From the NCBI GenBank assembly GCA_028753945.1, contig JAPNXP010000008.1, positions 868,001 through 932,000 on the forward strand: 64,000 nt of DNA, written 5' to 3'. The notes under the pieces are model-generated. The model searched no databases and was not told the origin of the DNA. It saw only the letters and a program-made list of their open reading frames with translations. Below, in pieces: positions 41,580-53,085 of the stretch. Source of the stretch: Hexactinellida sp. DTS-2022. Lineage: Eukaryota > Porifera > Hexactinellida. The translations under genes and the position numbers were made by a program. Within the stretch, counting starts at the first letter, position 1, and every line of letters begins with the position of its first letter.

Positions 41580-43370
41580 CGCTGGCACGCTGCATTTGTC
41601 AGAATTTTTGAAGTTGTCATTTGTCAGGCTGGGTTTTTATATAGTTCTGACTTTGTCAGACTGGGTTTTTATCGAATTCTGACTTTGTCAGAATGGGTTT
41701 TTATCGAGTTCTGACTTTGTCAGAATGGGGTTTATTGTGCTATGAATTGGGAGAATCAGTTTTTTCATTTGGTTACTTGTAATTTATTGTCAACTATATA
41801 GAAATAGTTAGAAGAAGATAAATAACTATGATAAGAAGTTTATTTGGACGTGATAAGTGGGTAGGTTAGCTCGTGAATCTTTGAACATATCCTCTACAGG
41901 GGCTTAGACAACATTTTTAGTTTGGGGGGGCTGAGGTGTGGGATTACTTTAAATTATGACCAAACTATAAATTAGTTGATCAATTTGAATTAATAGGAAA
42001 AATTTTCGTAGATCGGCACATCGGACAAGTCTCTCCAGATTGTTTAACTGTTCACAACAAATGTACAGCATTTGCGTGCTTACAAGGCATGGATATCCAC
42101 GTTGTTAAACGTGGTTGGAGACATACAACACAAACGTTAGTACTTGTAGATATGTCACCGTCTTCATCCTCAGACTCGCTAGTGGTATCTCGATTTGGAG
42201 ATTCAGCCATCTTACCAATCGTGTGGGTAATCGCATTGATGAATTTCAATGGATTCCTGAGTCCCTCTTTTTGCTTCTCCTTACAAGTTATTCTCTGTTC
42301 TTCAGTCTTTACATATACGTACTTTCTTCCTTGACCTACAAATTTCTCGCCACAAACGTAATCTACTGAAATCATTATCCACATCCTCTATGATGTTATT
42401 GAGTGCTGTAATAAATGTCCATATCCTAGGTGATTTTAGTTTAGAGTGGTAACTCTGCAGCATTGTTAGTAGAGATGTTCAGATGATTAATAGAGTTTCT
42501 CTGGGGTCTATCTCGATCCATCGCTTCTTGTAGTATTTTCAATTTTTCCAGATTCCTCATTTCAGAATTCGAGATATATGATGGGTAGATTCATGGGGGT
42601 ATGGCCATCAGTTTTCGAATAAATGTTGCCACGTTGAAGTTGTTTCTGAAAGAGTGAGTGAGCCCTAGCTTTTGCGTCTTTCCCCAGATACATTGACTGA
42701 AATGAAACCAGCATCCGTGAATGTAAATTGAGGACATACTTCTTTGAAAGCATTCCTTGGTGCAGGCTCCCAATCCCACATCAGGGTTGCATACAGGTTT
42801 TTAGGTCAGGGGGGGCAAATGGGGTTGGTTAAAGAAATAAGGGGGGCGAAGTCCATCCAACTAAGGGGGTCCGGGGGCAGCCCAGGGGGGGAAAAAGGAA
42901 ACCCAGGGGGGGCGAAAGCCCTCCCCCTCCCCCCCCCTAAATGCAGCCCTGCACATTGAAGCCACTGTACAGTATATAGTTCTTCACTCTTCGCGATCAT
43001 CAAGCAATGGGTAGCTGGTAAAGACTGCCTGCCAATAGCTACAAAAATGGTCCAGAGTTGAGTAAATTGAATAGGGACTGTAAAAAGGTACCATCAAACT
43101 GGATATGCATAACCTCACATAATACAGAAGACATCGCATCGGAGTAGAAGATAACAGCAGTGTCGGTACCACATGTCACTGAACCTTGGTAGTATTTTCC
43201 TAAACTAGCTGTATGTAGCATTTCGCAAAATTCAACAGAATCTGAGGGAATGTCCGGTTGTAACCTTATCCTGGCCCGTAACATAGCCGATTCGCATTCG
43301 GGAAATGTAACTTCACGAGCTACTAGTCCACTTGTGTAATTGGTTGCATTCCTCATCGTGTTTCTATTAA
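41580..43370 (-). pseudogene. MULE C, RING-type, decayed
   Basis: One end (41590-41740) is a tandem array of GACTTTGTCAGAATGGGTTT-like units and GCATTTGTCAGAATTTTTGA, the same design as MULE B's ends. Coding remains on the minus strand: N-terminal piece to ATG 43356 with FPECESAMLRARIRLQPDIP and VMHIQFDGTF (first catalytic Asp), IHGCWFHFSQCIWGKTQKLG (42591-42720), LKFINAITHTIGK and a RING remnant CVVCLQPRLTTWISMPCKHA (42050-42130). Frames are broken throughout, the second end is missing, and 42786-42955 is an inserted G/C-rich element. It supports the RING finger being an ancestral part of this family. Confidence 0.75.
42786..42955. mobile_element. Short CAGGG...CCCTG insertion in MULE C
   Basis: Starts CAGGGTTGCATACAGG and ends TAAATGCAGCCCTG, with G-runs left and C-runs right. 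CACAT flanks both sides (5 bp only). Probably a hAT-type MITE; it separates the GCWFH block from the N-terminal block of MULE C. Confidence 0.5.
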
Positions 43371-43378
43371 TTTAGACC

Positions 43379-43475
43379 AATGGTTCCCAACCTGGAGTCC
43401 ATGGAGGCATGGACCCCCCGGGGGTCCACATAATGACTATAAAGGGTCCACGGATTAAAAAGGTTGGGAACCACT
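43379..43475. mobile_element. 95-bp deletion relative of the 30167 hAT element
   Basis: Ends CAATGGTTCCCAACCTGG and GGTTGGGAACCACTG; the interior GGGGGTCCACAT / GGGTCCACGG is shared in style. The flanking 8-mers match poorly. Confidence 0.65.
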
Positions 43476-43667
43476 GATTTATATATTGTATTTGCGAAAT
43501 TGTTTCAATAGCATCGGTATTATCTAGGTTAACATCCACATGGGGACCCTCCAACTACAGGTGGACTAGTTGAAAGACAATACATCCTTATTACTAACGC
43601 ACATTTCATATTCCTAATAGTCTGATATATTACCTCGATTATAATTGCTTGTACTAATACTCTATAC

Positions 43668-44412
43668 CAGGGGTCGGCAACCCTAGGCACGCGAAGTATT
43701 TCTCCACGGCACGCTAAGTGATTTTACTCAAACTCTTCCTTGTCGACGATTTTCAGTTTTCTCTGTTTTTTGCCAACCTGAACACATTAGTTTTAACTCC
43801 AGAAAGTGTTATTACTTGTCATTAAATACATAAGACGGATGGACAAAGATTATCATGGATAAATTGTCACAACCTGAAATTTTTTTCCCACCATGGGATG
43901 GAATTAGTAATAAGTAGAGAATAAAGTGCTGAACTGTTTCAACGAGGTTTAAGCAGATACGACTGGAAAAGAACTGATTAGTCGGGTTGGAGGTCAGTCA
44001 TGAGAGGAAGAAAGTACCAGGCCAAATATTCTCTGCATAAATGGTGCTAGAACCATTTTCCATGGAATATTGTTCCTAAGACCATTTTTCCATGTAATTT
44101 AGGTCTCCGGAACTATTCTTTCGGGGAAATTTGCTCAGAGTGCCCATATTCCATGGAAAAATGGTCCTATGACCAAAATTCAATGAAATACTGGTCCCAT
44201 CGTGGGACGAAATATTTAATACCTGGACCATTTTCCATCGAATATTGGCCCACCGAACCAAATTTTCCGGTAAAATTGATACGGGGGACAAATTTTTGGG
44301 ACAAATTTTCCAGTGACAGAACTATGAGGATTATATTTGGCACGGAAGGTCATAAATATGTTGACATTATAGGTAAACTGGTACACTTCATTCAAAAGGT
44401 TGCCGGCCCCTG
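43668..44412. mobile_element. 745-bp hAT-type element (CAGGGGTCGGCAACC)
   Basis: Ends CAGGGGTCGGCAACCC and GGTTGCCGGCCCCTG with a perfect 8-bp duplication CTCTATAC (43660-43667, 44413-44420). The interior has repeated CCATTTTCCATGGAATATTG-like motifs in both orientations (44050-44260). There is no coding capacity. Confidence 0.9.
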
Positions 44413-44420
44413 CTCTATAC

Positions 44421-44785
44421 TATGTTAATATAATATATATTTATTACCTTTGATGTTACTAAAGGTAAATTCTTTAATAGTCCACCTGGGACCAATTGCC
44501 CAATTGTGGACTATTAGAGAGAACATACTGTGTACATACATTGTATTACAACGCTAGATTAACTAAAATAAAATAACATTATTTTTGATTCACATATTTA
44601 TGCAGGTGTTAAACTCATTAACTATATAATTTGCTAATTAAATATATAAAAATTTCTGATCATGATGAAGCAATTAGAATATCCAAATTCTGATTTCATG
44701 ATTTAGTAGGGCAGATTAGCTGATGGACGCGAGTGACCCATCTTTCGACAGCGCACACTGTACTGATAACGACTATGTATAAAAT
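44421..44785. other. No recognisable content
   Basis: AT-rich, with a short inverted motif (AATAGTCCAC ... GTGGACTATT) near 44480-44515, possibly a TA-type MITE fragment. Confidence 0.35.
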
Positions 44786-45299
44786 AACCTTATACGAAGT
44801 CATTTGAAATGAGTTCGTGAATGCGGACTTTTGTCCGAATAGTATTAAAGTGACCATTTTGAAAATGCATGATGGAGGTCATAATGTATCCGGCGGAAGT
44901 GGATCCTACCAAAAATCGACTGCCCAAGCAATGGTTTGTACGTTGAAAAAATTTGGTGTTTTGGTCCGGGAGTTGTATCCCTTGCTCTCGTTGTAAAAGT
45001 TTAACGAATTTCAGAAAACTTGGTTTAGAACAAGAAATACTTGATTGAAAAGCGTTATGCCATCCCTCAACAGCGTTTGGGTCGAGCTGTTTTGTCAATT
45101 ACGCGATTATACATATTCCACATCCTAATGGGAAATGGAGGTATTCTTCTGGTTTGGTCTGGGCCTCTGGCAATCTCTTTCCAATGTAGGTATTTTCGAA
45201 ATATTCAGCAATTTCTACTGCACATTGAGAAAAATCCGCCATGAGTATTAAGAAACAGTCAGATACATCATGTTCTGGGACAGATGCTAGACTTGGGAG

Positions 45300-45455
45300 C
45301 AGAGGCGTAGCTAGGGCTGCATGAAAGGTTCGGCACTGGTAGATTATGGTTGCGGCATTTCCGCACTATAGTATTATACTAATGGACATTTTTGTGGGCA
45401 CAAATCTTTTTGGGTGCGGCCTGTGCCCCAAGTGCCACACCCTAGCTACGCCCTG
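45300..45455. mobile_element. 156-bp hAT-type MITE in MULE D
   Basis: Starts CAGAGGCGTAGCTAGGG and ends CCTAGCTACGCCCTG with a perfect 8-bp duplication CTTGGGAG (45292-45299, 45456-45463). A close, inverted relative is at 50901-51057; both contain GCCACAC/GTGCGGC and TAGTATTATACTAATG. Confidence 0.92.
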
Positions 45456-45742
45456 CTTGGGAGCAATAATTTATCATAGTCATAGCGAATTCAGAATCTT
45501 CCATGTATTGATTTGTCAATCCCTCTGATTGGATCTTCCTAAAAATAATTTGAGAGAAGTGGAAGAAGCATCCAGACACGACAGCCAGAAAATGTTCTTC
45601 AAATGCATTGTTTGACGCTTTCCCAAAATCTACCATGATGTGAGTAGGGTTTAAGGCAGGTTCTATTTCTAAAAGCTTTCTTGATATTCTGTCATGTGGT
45701 TCAATTTTTGTTTACGGTTAGTATATAGATGCAAGGGATATA

Positions 45743-47563
45743 CAGTAGAACTCGGTTAACGCGTACCAGTCTGGGAAACAAGAAAAAGTACGTACTAACC
45801 AAGGTACGTCTTATCCGTATGCATAATCCACATGTCGAAATACTGACTTGTTCAATGAAATGATTATGATGTAGGGTATACAAGCCTTTAACAAACTTGA
45901 CGATAAGATTGAAGATTTTAGTTGACTTCAGGAGCGGCGCCAAGGGGGTGCTAGGGGGTGCTACGGCACCTCCTGAATCTCTGTCAGCACCCCCAGTGGG
46001 GGTGCTCAGAGAATTGAAGGTGTGTTTAGAATTATTGTATTCAAGTTGAATAGCATAACTAGCATACCTGCCAACCTATTTGAGTCATATCCCTCATAGG
46101 GCTCAAATTTTCCCCTGTACATTGGCCAAAAATCCGTGTACACCTCCCAAAGATTTCTCGCTCGCTGCGCTCGCTCGTCCCGGGAATTATTATTCAGGGA
46201 AATACGAAAAACATATCAAAATTATTACTTTGGAAAGGTAAAGCAATGAAATATATACTGTATATTGGATTCCCTAAACGCTTGAATAGATATATAAACC
46301 AAGTTGTCCCATTATGTGGTCAATGCAGAATGCATGTCAGAATATACTATCATCACTGTAGATATTTTAGGCATTATTTAACTCATAATTAGTAAATTAA
46401 AAATCCTAATACAAATGGAATAAATCCCTGTATGCTTTACAGAACAGCCAAAATGGTTAAATCCCTGTACGGTTGGCAGTTATGAACTAGCCCACTTCAA
46501 TACGTATATACGAATTAGCATGAATGACTAGTCAAATTTAGCACTTTGTACTTTGATATCTACGTCTGAGGAGGTTTGAGAAACAAATCTGAGGAGTGGG
46601 CAGTGACTATTTAAGGGGGGTAAATACAATAATATATAGTGAGGGAGTTAGATCTATCTGTAATTATACTAAAGGTATATAATTGGTGCCATATGCGAAA
46701 CTGAACTTTCAGGTCTGGGTGGGCACGGATCTTGTGATGCGAATGTTACCAACTAAACACGATACAATAACTACATAACTAGCTAAAGATAAGTAGCTTC
46801 TGGATGTCTAATATCTCAGTTTTAGAGATCTCCATAACAGGAGTATTACCCATTGAATAGCAAATCTAGGAACCTGATTTTGTGAAGCTATTTGTTCCTC
46901 TTATCCCGAAATTCTCATTTACCGTGTTTGTACTAACGAGCTTCTGCTGTAATTCCTAAAGAAAAAGGCAAATAAGCCTACCGCATTTGTTGTTTGGTAT
47001 CTCGCCGAACTAAGATCCTGCCGTTGTGGAATAGAGGAAGGGGGCAGTGGGGGGTCATACGCCCCCCCTCCCCTTGGATCCGCCACTGATCTACGTATGT
47101 TCGCCTTATTACTAATATGTTTAGTTTCCGAATATTAGATTTGAGTAGCAACCTAAAGTAGTAGCTACTTTCTATAAAATACCACCGTTATAACATGACA
47201 CAATAATCATTCAAACATTCTGGCAGGTTGTAACTGGACAAATGATTGCACCCCCTGAAATGCAACAGCACCTCCAGTTGCATCCCCTCTTTTGATGTGC
47301 TAGCGCCGCAACTGGTTTACTTACTAACTTAAACCAAATACTACTAACTAAGTTATACTGATAATTTCTAGAGTACCTACTAACCGAACAAAAATCAATG
47401 CATTTTATTTACTTGGGAATAGAAATTGGTACGTCTTATTCGAGTACGTTATAACCGAATCATTTATATAGATCAGATAAGAGGAAAGATCGGTCATCAG
47501 AGAACAGTATGTAGTAACCGAGAGTACATCTTAAGCCGAGTACGTAATAAGCGAGTTCCACTG
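45743..47563. mobile_element. Tigger/pogo-like element inserted in MULE D
   Basis: Starts CAGTAGAACTCGGTTAACG and ends ATAAGCGAGTTCCACTG between TA dinucleotides. The arms (to 45920 and from 47323) repeat GTACGTACTAACC- and GAGTACGTAATAAG-type motifs and match relics at 23380-23740 and 51815-52150. There is no transposase. A hAT element occupies the centre. Confidence 0.8.
45929..47314. mobile_element. 1.4-kb hAT-type element nested in the Tigger-like element
   Basis: Starts CAGGAGCGGCGCCAAGG and ends GCTAGCGCCGCAACTG. Flanks GTTGACTT (45921-45928) and GTTTACTT (47315-47322) match 7 of 8. The interior is AT-rich with GCTCGCTGCGCTCGCTCG (46150 region) and a short CAGTGGGGGG...CCGCCACTG insertion near 47046-47089. 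No transposase was recognised. Confidence 0.72.
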
Positions 47564-47894
47564 TATAGCCATCTTTTTCAGCGTGGAGGGTGTAGAACTG
47601 ATAAATTTGTTGGGGTACAACTTTAAACGTTCCATCAGCGTACCATCTTTGATAATCCCTTAATATTTAAAACATATTTGGTGTAGAGAACATGAAAATC
47701 CTACTATTATCTCCTACACCTGAATCGAAGAGTAGGAATGATTCGCCCCTTGGAGTTACTCGATATCTTTCTAGAATGTGTATTTCTGAACCCGTTGCTG
47801 GGTTAATTAATACTTCTTTCAGTACCATTTTTATGTACACGGATCATTCTCTTAATTGAATCTGTTTTTGGCAGTTTGGTAATACTGTCGGGAA

Positions 47895-48375
47895 TTAACC
47901 TTTACGATCGATAGCTGGGACCATAGACTACTTAAATAGAAGGACTAGTATCTCCTATGCTCGGGGCCTGGAACTTGGGTCCCAAGTTTCAATTTGGGTC
48001 CCATAATATCTCGGGTTGTACACCTGCTAGAACCTTCAACTTGGTGTCTAACATGGGGTTTTGAGGCACGAGGAATTCACTTTTTACACAATGGACGTTA
48101 AACAAGGTCACTTTAAGGTCATTTGAAGGTAAAGAACACTTAAAATAGCAGGAATTTATCTAAAATTGTGTGTATTATTCTAAACAAATGTAGGGTAACG
48201 AGACAAACACTGTCAAAATAGTTTACGTTGTGATTATATAAGTCAAAATGACAGTTTAAATGTTAACATTTGCACGGATTAATTAATAAGGTCAGTATAC
48301 AATGCTAACAAAAGGCAAAAATTCATATCTGTACAGAATCAACCATACGCGGACATGGATATCACTGTGAACAGG
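47895..48375. other. No recognisable content
   Basis: Non-coding spacer between MULE D and the P-like element; short repeats of GGGACCCAAGTTTCAATTTGG type near 47970. Confidence 0.35.
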
Positions 48376-48379
48376 GATA

Positions 48380-51106
48380 TTACTGATATTTAGCTTTAAG
48401 ATGAGAGTTTTTCCTTCCTTCTCAAGCAGCCAAGTTGCCTTTCTTTATCACTATTATCAAGCACGAAGGACTTCAAAGTATGTTTGACATAGTAACACAT
48501 GCTCCTTGAATAATAGCCATTGGACTGTCAATATGAGATAGGGCTTGGCTGAGGTGAGCTCGACAGCAGTGTAAATTGCAATTAACAAACAGTTTGTAAG
48601 CTGAATGTACGAAATGGACAGTTGAGATAAGACGTACAGTCTGTCCACCCCTGTTTAAATTAGTGAGAAACTCCGAATGAGTCAGATTGTCATCATCATC
48701 TTCAGCTTCGGCAGTTAGAAATTTTTGCTCGAAATTTGTGTTCCAAATGTCCAGCGAGAAATATTACTTTATGTTTGATTGTGTCATTACTTTGAACAAG
48801 ATCTTCAGTCTCTGAAATAGTGATATCAAATTGATCTTCTTCTATGTGTATGCTACAAGTGCAAGCTACGTCACTATGAGGCTGTGGGGTCGAATCATAT
48901 TTCAAAAGAGCGCGAAGATTCTTGGTTTCTGCAGCTGCCTTGATGTCAACGACGTCAATATAAAAATTTCCTGCATTGCGTTGTCGGGCTTGACCAAAAA
49001 ACTTCTCTAGAGCCTCATCCGCGAACACACCAGGCAAAACATAACTGAAGTTGTGGTGTGTCAACAGAAACTCTGCTGCTTGGACAATGGCTCTTGTAGA
49101 CAGTACAAATGCATCTGCAGTCTGCTTTGTGAGTTTCTGTGTCCAACCTTGTCCACCCGGCCATGCACAAGATGATATGACATCACAAGTTTCATCGAGT
49201 TTTTTGAAACTTGTGCAATCCTTGGTCCACGGTTGACGACACTCATCACGCGTATTTATACCAGAAAACCTGTCTTTGACATTCATCATATGGAACCAGT
49301 CATTGATGAGTTTAACAAAAACAATGGTCCCTTCACTAATACTGAGCTTATTTTTTAAAGTTGAAAGAGCAGCAACAGTTTTCTCATTGAATATCTGACA
49401 AACAAAAGGCACACTTTGTCTCTGCAAAGGCTTGGGATACACAGCTGTGTATGTAATCTTGGTCAAATGGATGCTGTTCTTCCTGTCTTCAATGTAAAGT
49501 GCTTCTATGTCTTTCCAACGTGCTATGTGTGATTTACCATCTTTTGTGAATGCGAGTTCCCTGTGGGGACACATTTATCCAGTTATTCCTAATGTTTTTG
49601 AATAAATGGACATAGTCATAATTGAGAAAAGCATGAGAGTTTAAAATGTCTATAAAAACTCTACCAGGTCCACCTAATTTGGCATAGACTGAGACATTTG
49701 TATTGCAATTGTCACATATACACGAAATTGTAGTACCACCAGCATTGCTAACTGCTGCGAGAGCTTCGAGTAATATATCGTGAGTTGATTTGAATTGAGT
49801 TTCGCGACAGGATGAATACGTAGAATATATTTAGGGCCACCAAAATGGCATACAACCTCGATCACTAAAGCATGTGTTGCGAGAACTTCAGCGTCACCAG
49901 ATCCATTTTGAGCATAACCAACAACATGACCACCAGAGTACCTAAGAGTTTCTGTTAGCTTCACTTCATCAAATAAAATGTTTACAAGACGCTGCTGGGG
50001 TTGAAGCTCTTGAAGAAGTTGCCTCAAGTTTTCATCACGTAGACTATTAGAAAGAAGTTTCTTCAACAGTTCTACTCGAGGTAATGCAATAGCACCCGAT
50101 TTTCGTAGCATTCTATAGGAAGCTGGTGAAATGTTATAAAGTTCAGCAGCAAAAACAGAAATATTTCTATCAAAACGACGGGATTTTGGTGCAGTAAGTA
50201 ACAACCCTAGCTGAGTATACAAAAATTGATAATGGGGAAGTTCAGAGCAACTCATACGACTCAATTCCTCAAGGGAACTTTTCAGGTAGTCTGTGTCTTT
50301 GAATTCGTACTCTGGAATACTAGTTAAAATGCTGTTGAACTGTGACCATTTGCTGATGAGTCTGTTCTTCTGTAGGAAACCAAATTTGAAAAATAAGATT
50401 TTGGTATTTCCTTTTTGGTATTTTCATTCAAGAAATAAATATCGAAATAGTGATTTCACATGTTGTAAATGTAGAAACTGGACGACTGAACGTCCTCGTG
50501 CGTCAGTTTTGGAAATGTAAACATCATCACCATCTTGAATAATGAGATGATTTTTGGAGAAACACTTTTGGATGACTGTACAAAAAGAATCGAAATCACT
50601 AATTATATCAAGAGCGTTAGTTCTAAGGTCTTCATTTCTGGTACGTGCTTCTGCCGAAGAACTTGTATTTCTAGGGGTTAAAGAGACTTGCTTTAAACAC
50701 GACTTTGGGACACCAGGAAAAATGGATGGTGTTTGGCTAGGTCGTTTACCACCTTTAACTGTGACCCATTCACAGTCAAAATGATGGACACAAGCATAGA
50801 TTTAACAGACTGGAGCGCTCATTTGGCATAGCATCAATCCAACGATCTCGCTCCACTTCATCACTTGGAAATGGTACTACTTTTGTGTATGGTTCACACC
50901 CCAGAGGCGTAGCCAGGGTGCGGCACTTGGGGCACAGGCCACACCCTAAATATTTTGTGCCCACAAAAATGCCCATTAGTATAATACTATAGTGCGGAAA
51001 TGCCGCAACCATAATCTACCAGTGCCGCACCTTCATGCAGGCCTAGCTACGCCTCTGTTCACACCTGTAATTTCCACGGCAACACACTTATTAGGCATTA
51101 TGAAGT
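48380..51106 (-). pseudogene. THAP/P-element-type transposase B
   Basis: Minus-strand gene from ATG 51106 (MPNKCVAV) to TAA 48380, much better preserved than transposase A. THAP finger: KCVAV, VVPFPSDEVERDRWIDAMPN and, near 50720, SIFPGVPKSC. Then LPHYQFLYTQLGLLL, ILFDEVKLTETLRYSGGHVV (catalytic Asp region, about 49925-49985) and HFGGPKYILRIHPVAKL; near 49680 a DYVHLF-type block; a 290-codon open segment (49574-48702) with LAFTKDGKSHIARWKDIEAL, KLINDWFHMMNVKDRFSGIN and GVFADEALEKFFGQARQR; and a C-terminal tail with GGQTVRLISTVHFVHSAYKL (48650-48590). Frameshifts lie near 49800 and 49600, and a hAT MITE splits the THAP finger. Terminal repeats were not found. Confidence 0.82.
50901..51057. mobile_element. 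157-bp hAT-type MITE inside the THAP domain
   Basis: Begins CCAGAGGCGTAGCCAGGG and ends CTAGCTACGCCTCTG with perfect TTCACACC duplications (50893-50900, 51058-51065). It is an inverted relative of 45300-45455. It separates the MPNKCVAV start from the VVPFPSDE part of the finger. Confidence 0.92.
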
Positions 51107-51134
51107 TAAACCAAAATTGGATGATTCCCAGCAC

Positions 51135-51460
51135 CAGTGGCGGCGCGAGACCAAAATGAGCGATGGGGCTGGCCGGGGCAAGGGACATTTGAGATGGGGC
51201 GAAATGTTTAACTATAAAACCACTATCAAAAAATATAGGTAGACACACAATAGTGGGATGGGGAAATTTAATGGTAAGACTAACAGTAACAACAAGGTTC
51301 AAAACATGAAAACCAATTCAAACGTAATCCATGCTACAAAATTGGGTTCAAAAAGCGTCCTATTAAGAAGACGAGCGAAAAAAACTTCAAAAGCGCCCAA
51401 ATAAATTCTAAGCTATTGATAAGGCTTGCCCCACCTTGCCCCAGCGTTGCGCCGCCTCTG
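51135..51460. mobile_element. 326-bp hAT-type element
   Basis: Starts CAGTGGCGGCGCGAGACC and ends GTTGCGCCGCCTCTG with a perfect 8-bp duplication CCCAGCAC (51127-51134, 51461-51468). It lies just 5' of the P-like transposase start. Inverted GGGGC(A)AGG motifs sit near both ends. Confidence 0.92.
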
Positions 51461-51468
51461 CCCAGCAC

Positions 51469-52150
51469 CAGAAATGTTAGTAAAGCTACAAGCTGTAAAC
51501 CTGAAAAAACTCATAATACAGCAGCATGAGCTAATGACAGTGATTTCTTTAAAGATTTTTTCGGGAATTCGCCGAAAAATTAGCAATTTTTCCCTAAACC
51601 CCCCGAAAAAAATCATGTTATTTATCAAGGCCCCCGAAAATTAGAGGGTATTATAGCCACCAATTTGGCATAAAGAAATTGCTTCTTCTACTCAAAACGT
51701 TATGTAAATTTCATTTTTTAAATGAACTCCTCGAAAATTTATTTTGGAAACGAACTCAAGTTTGATCTAGATTGCTTAAAAAATGTATTATTTTGAATAG
51801 ACAATTACTTACAGTGGAACTCGCTTAGTTACGACTCGGCTTAAGACGTACTCTCGGATAATACGCACTATTCTCTAATATCGATTTCCCCCAATATCAA
51901 ATGCATTATAAATAATTCGGTTAATACCTAATCGGATAAAAGTTCCTCGGATAAAACCTACCGATTTTTATTCTCTAGTAAATATATCTATTATATTTCG
52001 GTTGGTACGTACTTAAAAACTGTCAGCTGGACTCAGTTAGTATTTTGATTAAGTGTGTACGTGACAACTATAATACTTTAATCTTATCGTAAGATATGTT
52101 AGAGTCTTCTATTCCCTACATCGTGTTCATATCATCTAACAAGTCCGTAT
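51469..52150. repeat. Unassigned AT-rich DNA and Tigger-like relic
   Basis: 51469-51810 shows an inverted pair around AATTCGCCGAAAAATT and CCCCGAAAA motifs but no clear element. 51815-52150 starts CAGTGGAACTCGCTTAG and repeats the CGGATAATACGCACT/GGTTGGTACGTACTT motifs of the Tigger-like family; its right end is lost. Confidence 0.5.
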
Positions 52151-52154
52151 TAGA

Positions 52155-52278
52155 CTGATGGAATATGCAAAAGCGGGCCGGATCCGGTAAAATCCGGTTC
52201 CGGCCGGATCTGTAGATCCAGGATCCGGCGAGATCCGGATCCTGCCGGAACCAAAAAAATGGATCCGGTGCATCTCTA
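52155..52278. mobile_element. hAT-type MITE with GGATCCGG repeats (probable)
   Basis: Core of GGATCCGG/CCGGATCC motifs, bounded by GATGGAATATGCAAAAG at the left and GGTGCATCTCTA at the right, a known style of hAT terminus. No duplication was found. Confidence 0.45.
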
Positions 52279-52322
52279 TTACTAACCCATATTTATGTTA
52301 TATGTTCTTCCACTCCAGGAGG

Positions 52323-52627
52323 CATAGGCGTCAAGTTTTGGAACTTATAATCAAAGATGGGGGGCCCACTTGGGGGGTCTGGGGGGGCCACTGGGAGGTT
52401 TGCTAAATATTTCCAGATTTGTTTCTTAAGAGACAAAATCTGGATATATTGAGTAAACAAACGTGATTCTCACCCTCTATCATCCCTTGGTCGATCAAAA
52501 GGACCACTTTCATACAAAAATTAAATCCACCGAAAGGTCCGGGAGGTCGCTCCCAGTTCTCCCAGCCCCCCAATCAACAATATGGGGGGGGGCCGGCCCC
52601 CAAAAAACCCCAAACTTGGCGCCTATG
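52323..52627. mobile_element. 305-bp hAT-type element (CATAGGCG ends)
   Basis: Ends CATAGGCGTCAAGTTTTGG and CCAAACTTGGCGCCTATG with a perfect 8-bp duplication CCAGGAGG (52315-52322, 52628-52635). G-runs lie in the left arm and C-runs in the right. No coding capacity. Confidence 0.85.
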
Positions 52628-52635
52628 CCAGGAGG

Positions 52636-53085
52636 TTATCGTAGTATGAACACGTTAAATACAATAGCGGGTCTATGTGCATTTTATCGTTCCACTTCAC
52701 CCCAGTTTTAAACTACATACAATCATTCTGCTAAATCAAAACCCAAGTTAAACCAGATCACTGAACTTGACCAGGTACAACCCAATACCAATAGTCTTAG
52801 TTTGCTCCAGTTTAATAAGTGAAATATACAAACGTATATACTATTACTATCGACTCCGCTTATTAGTCTCCTCGGAATCAGTTATTTTGACCTTTTAGTA
52901 GGTACATCTGAAAAGGTATTTAACATGTATTTTTATTTCCCAGTTCCAAATAACCAAAGTTGTTTGTTATTAAAGCTATTATATTGACTAAGATTCTTAG
53001 ATCACCTATTATATATCTGTTATTGTGTAAACATTAACATTCGGCTAAAAGAACATCGTCGGGACTCGGGAGTAGAAAAAAAATA
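52636..53085. other. Mostly unrecognised; TA-type MITE end near 52847
   Basis: 52847-52900 contains ATCGACTCCGCTTATTAG, like the right end of the MITE at 8285-8458. The rest is unremarkable. Confidence 0.35.

Larger units (their letters stand above)
44790..47890 (-). pseudogene. MULE D, FLYWCH-type transposase, split by insertions
   Basis: Minus-strand remains in order: near 47885-47600, LPKTDSIKRMIR, RYRVTPRGESFLLFDSGVGD and YADGTFKVVP, homologous to MULE A residues 114-200 including the first catalytic Asp; then, beyond the Tigger-like insertion, MVDFGKASNNAFEEHF and GCFFHFSQIIFRKIQSEGL (45640-45520, second Asp); then, beyond a hAT MITE, the Glu block NAVEGWHNAFQSS (45080-45040) and QREQGIQLP. 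Identity to MULE A is moderate, so this is a different, older member. It lacks visible termini. Confidence 0.78.

Noticed and set aside
42744..42959. Gly/Pro-rich plus-strand frame
   Set aside because: It is a translation of the G/C-run insertion in MULE C.
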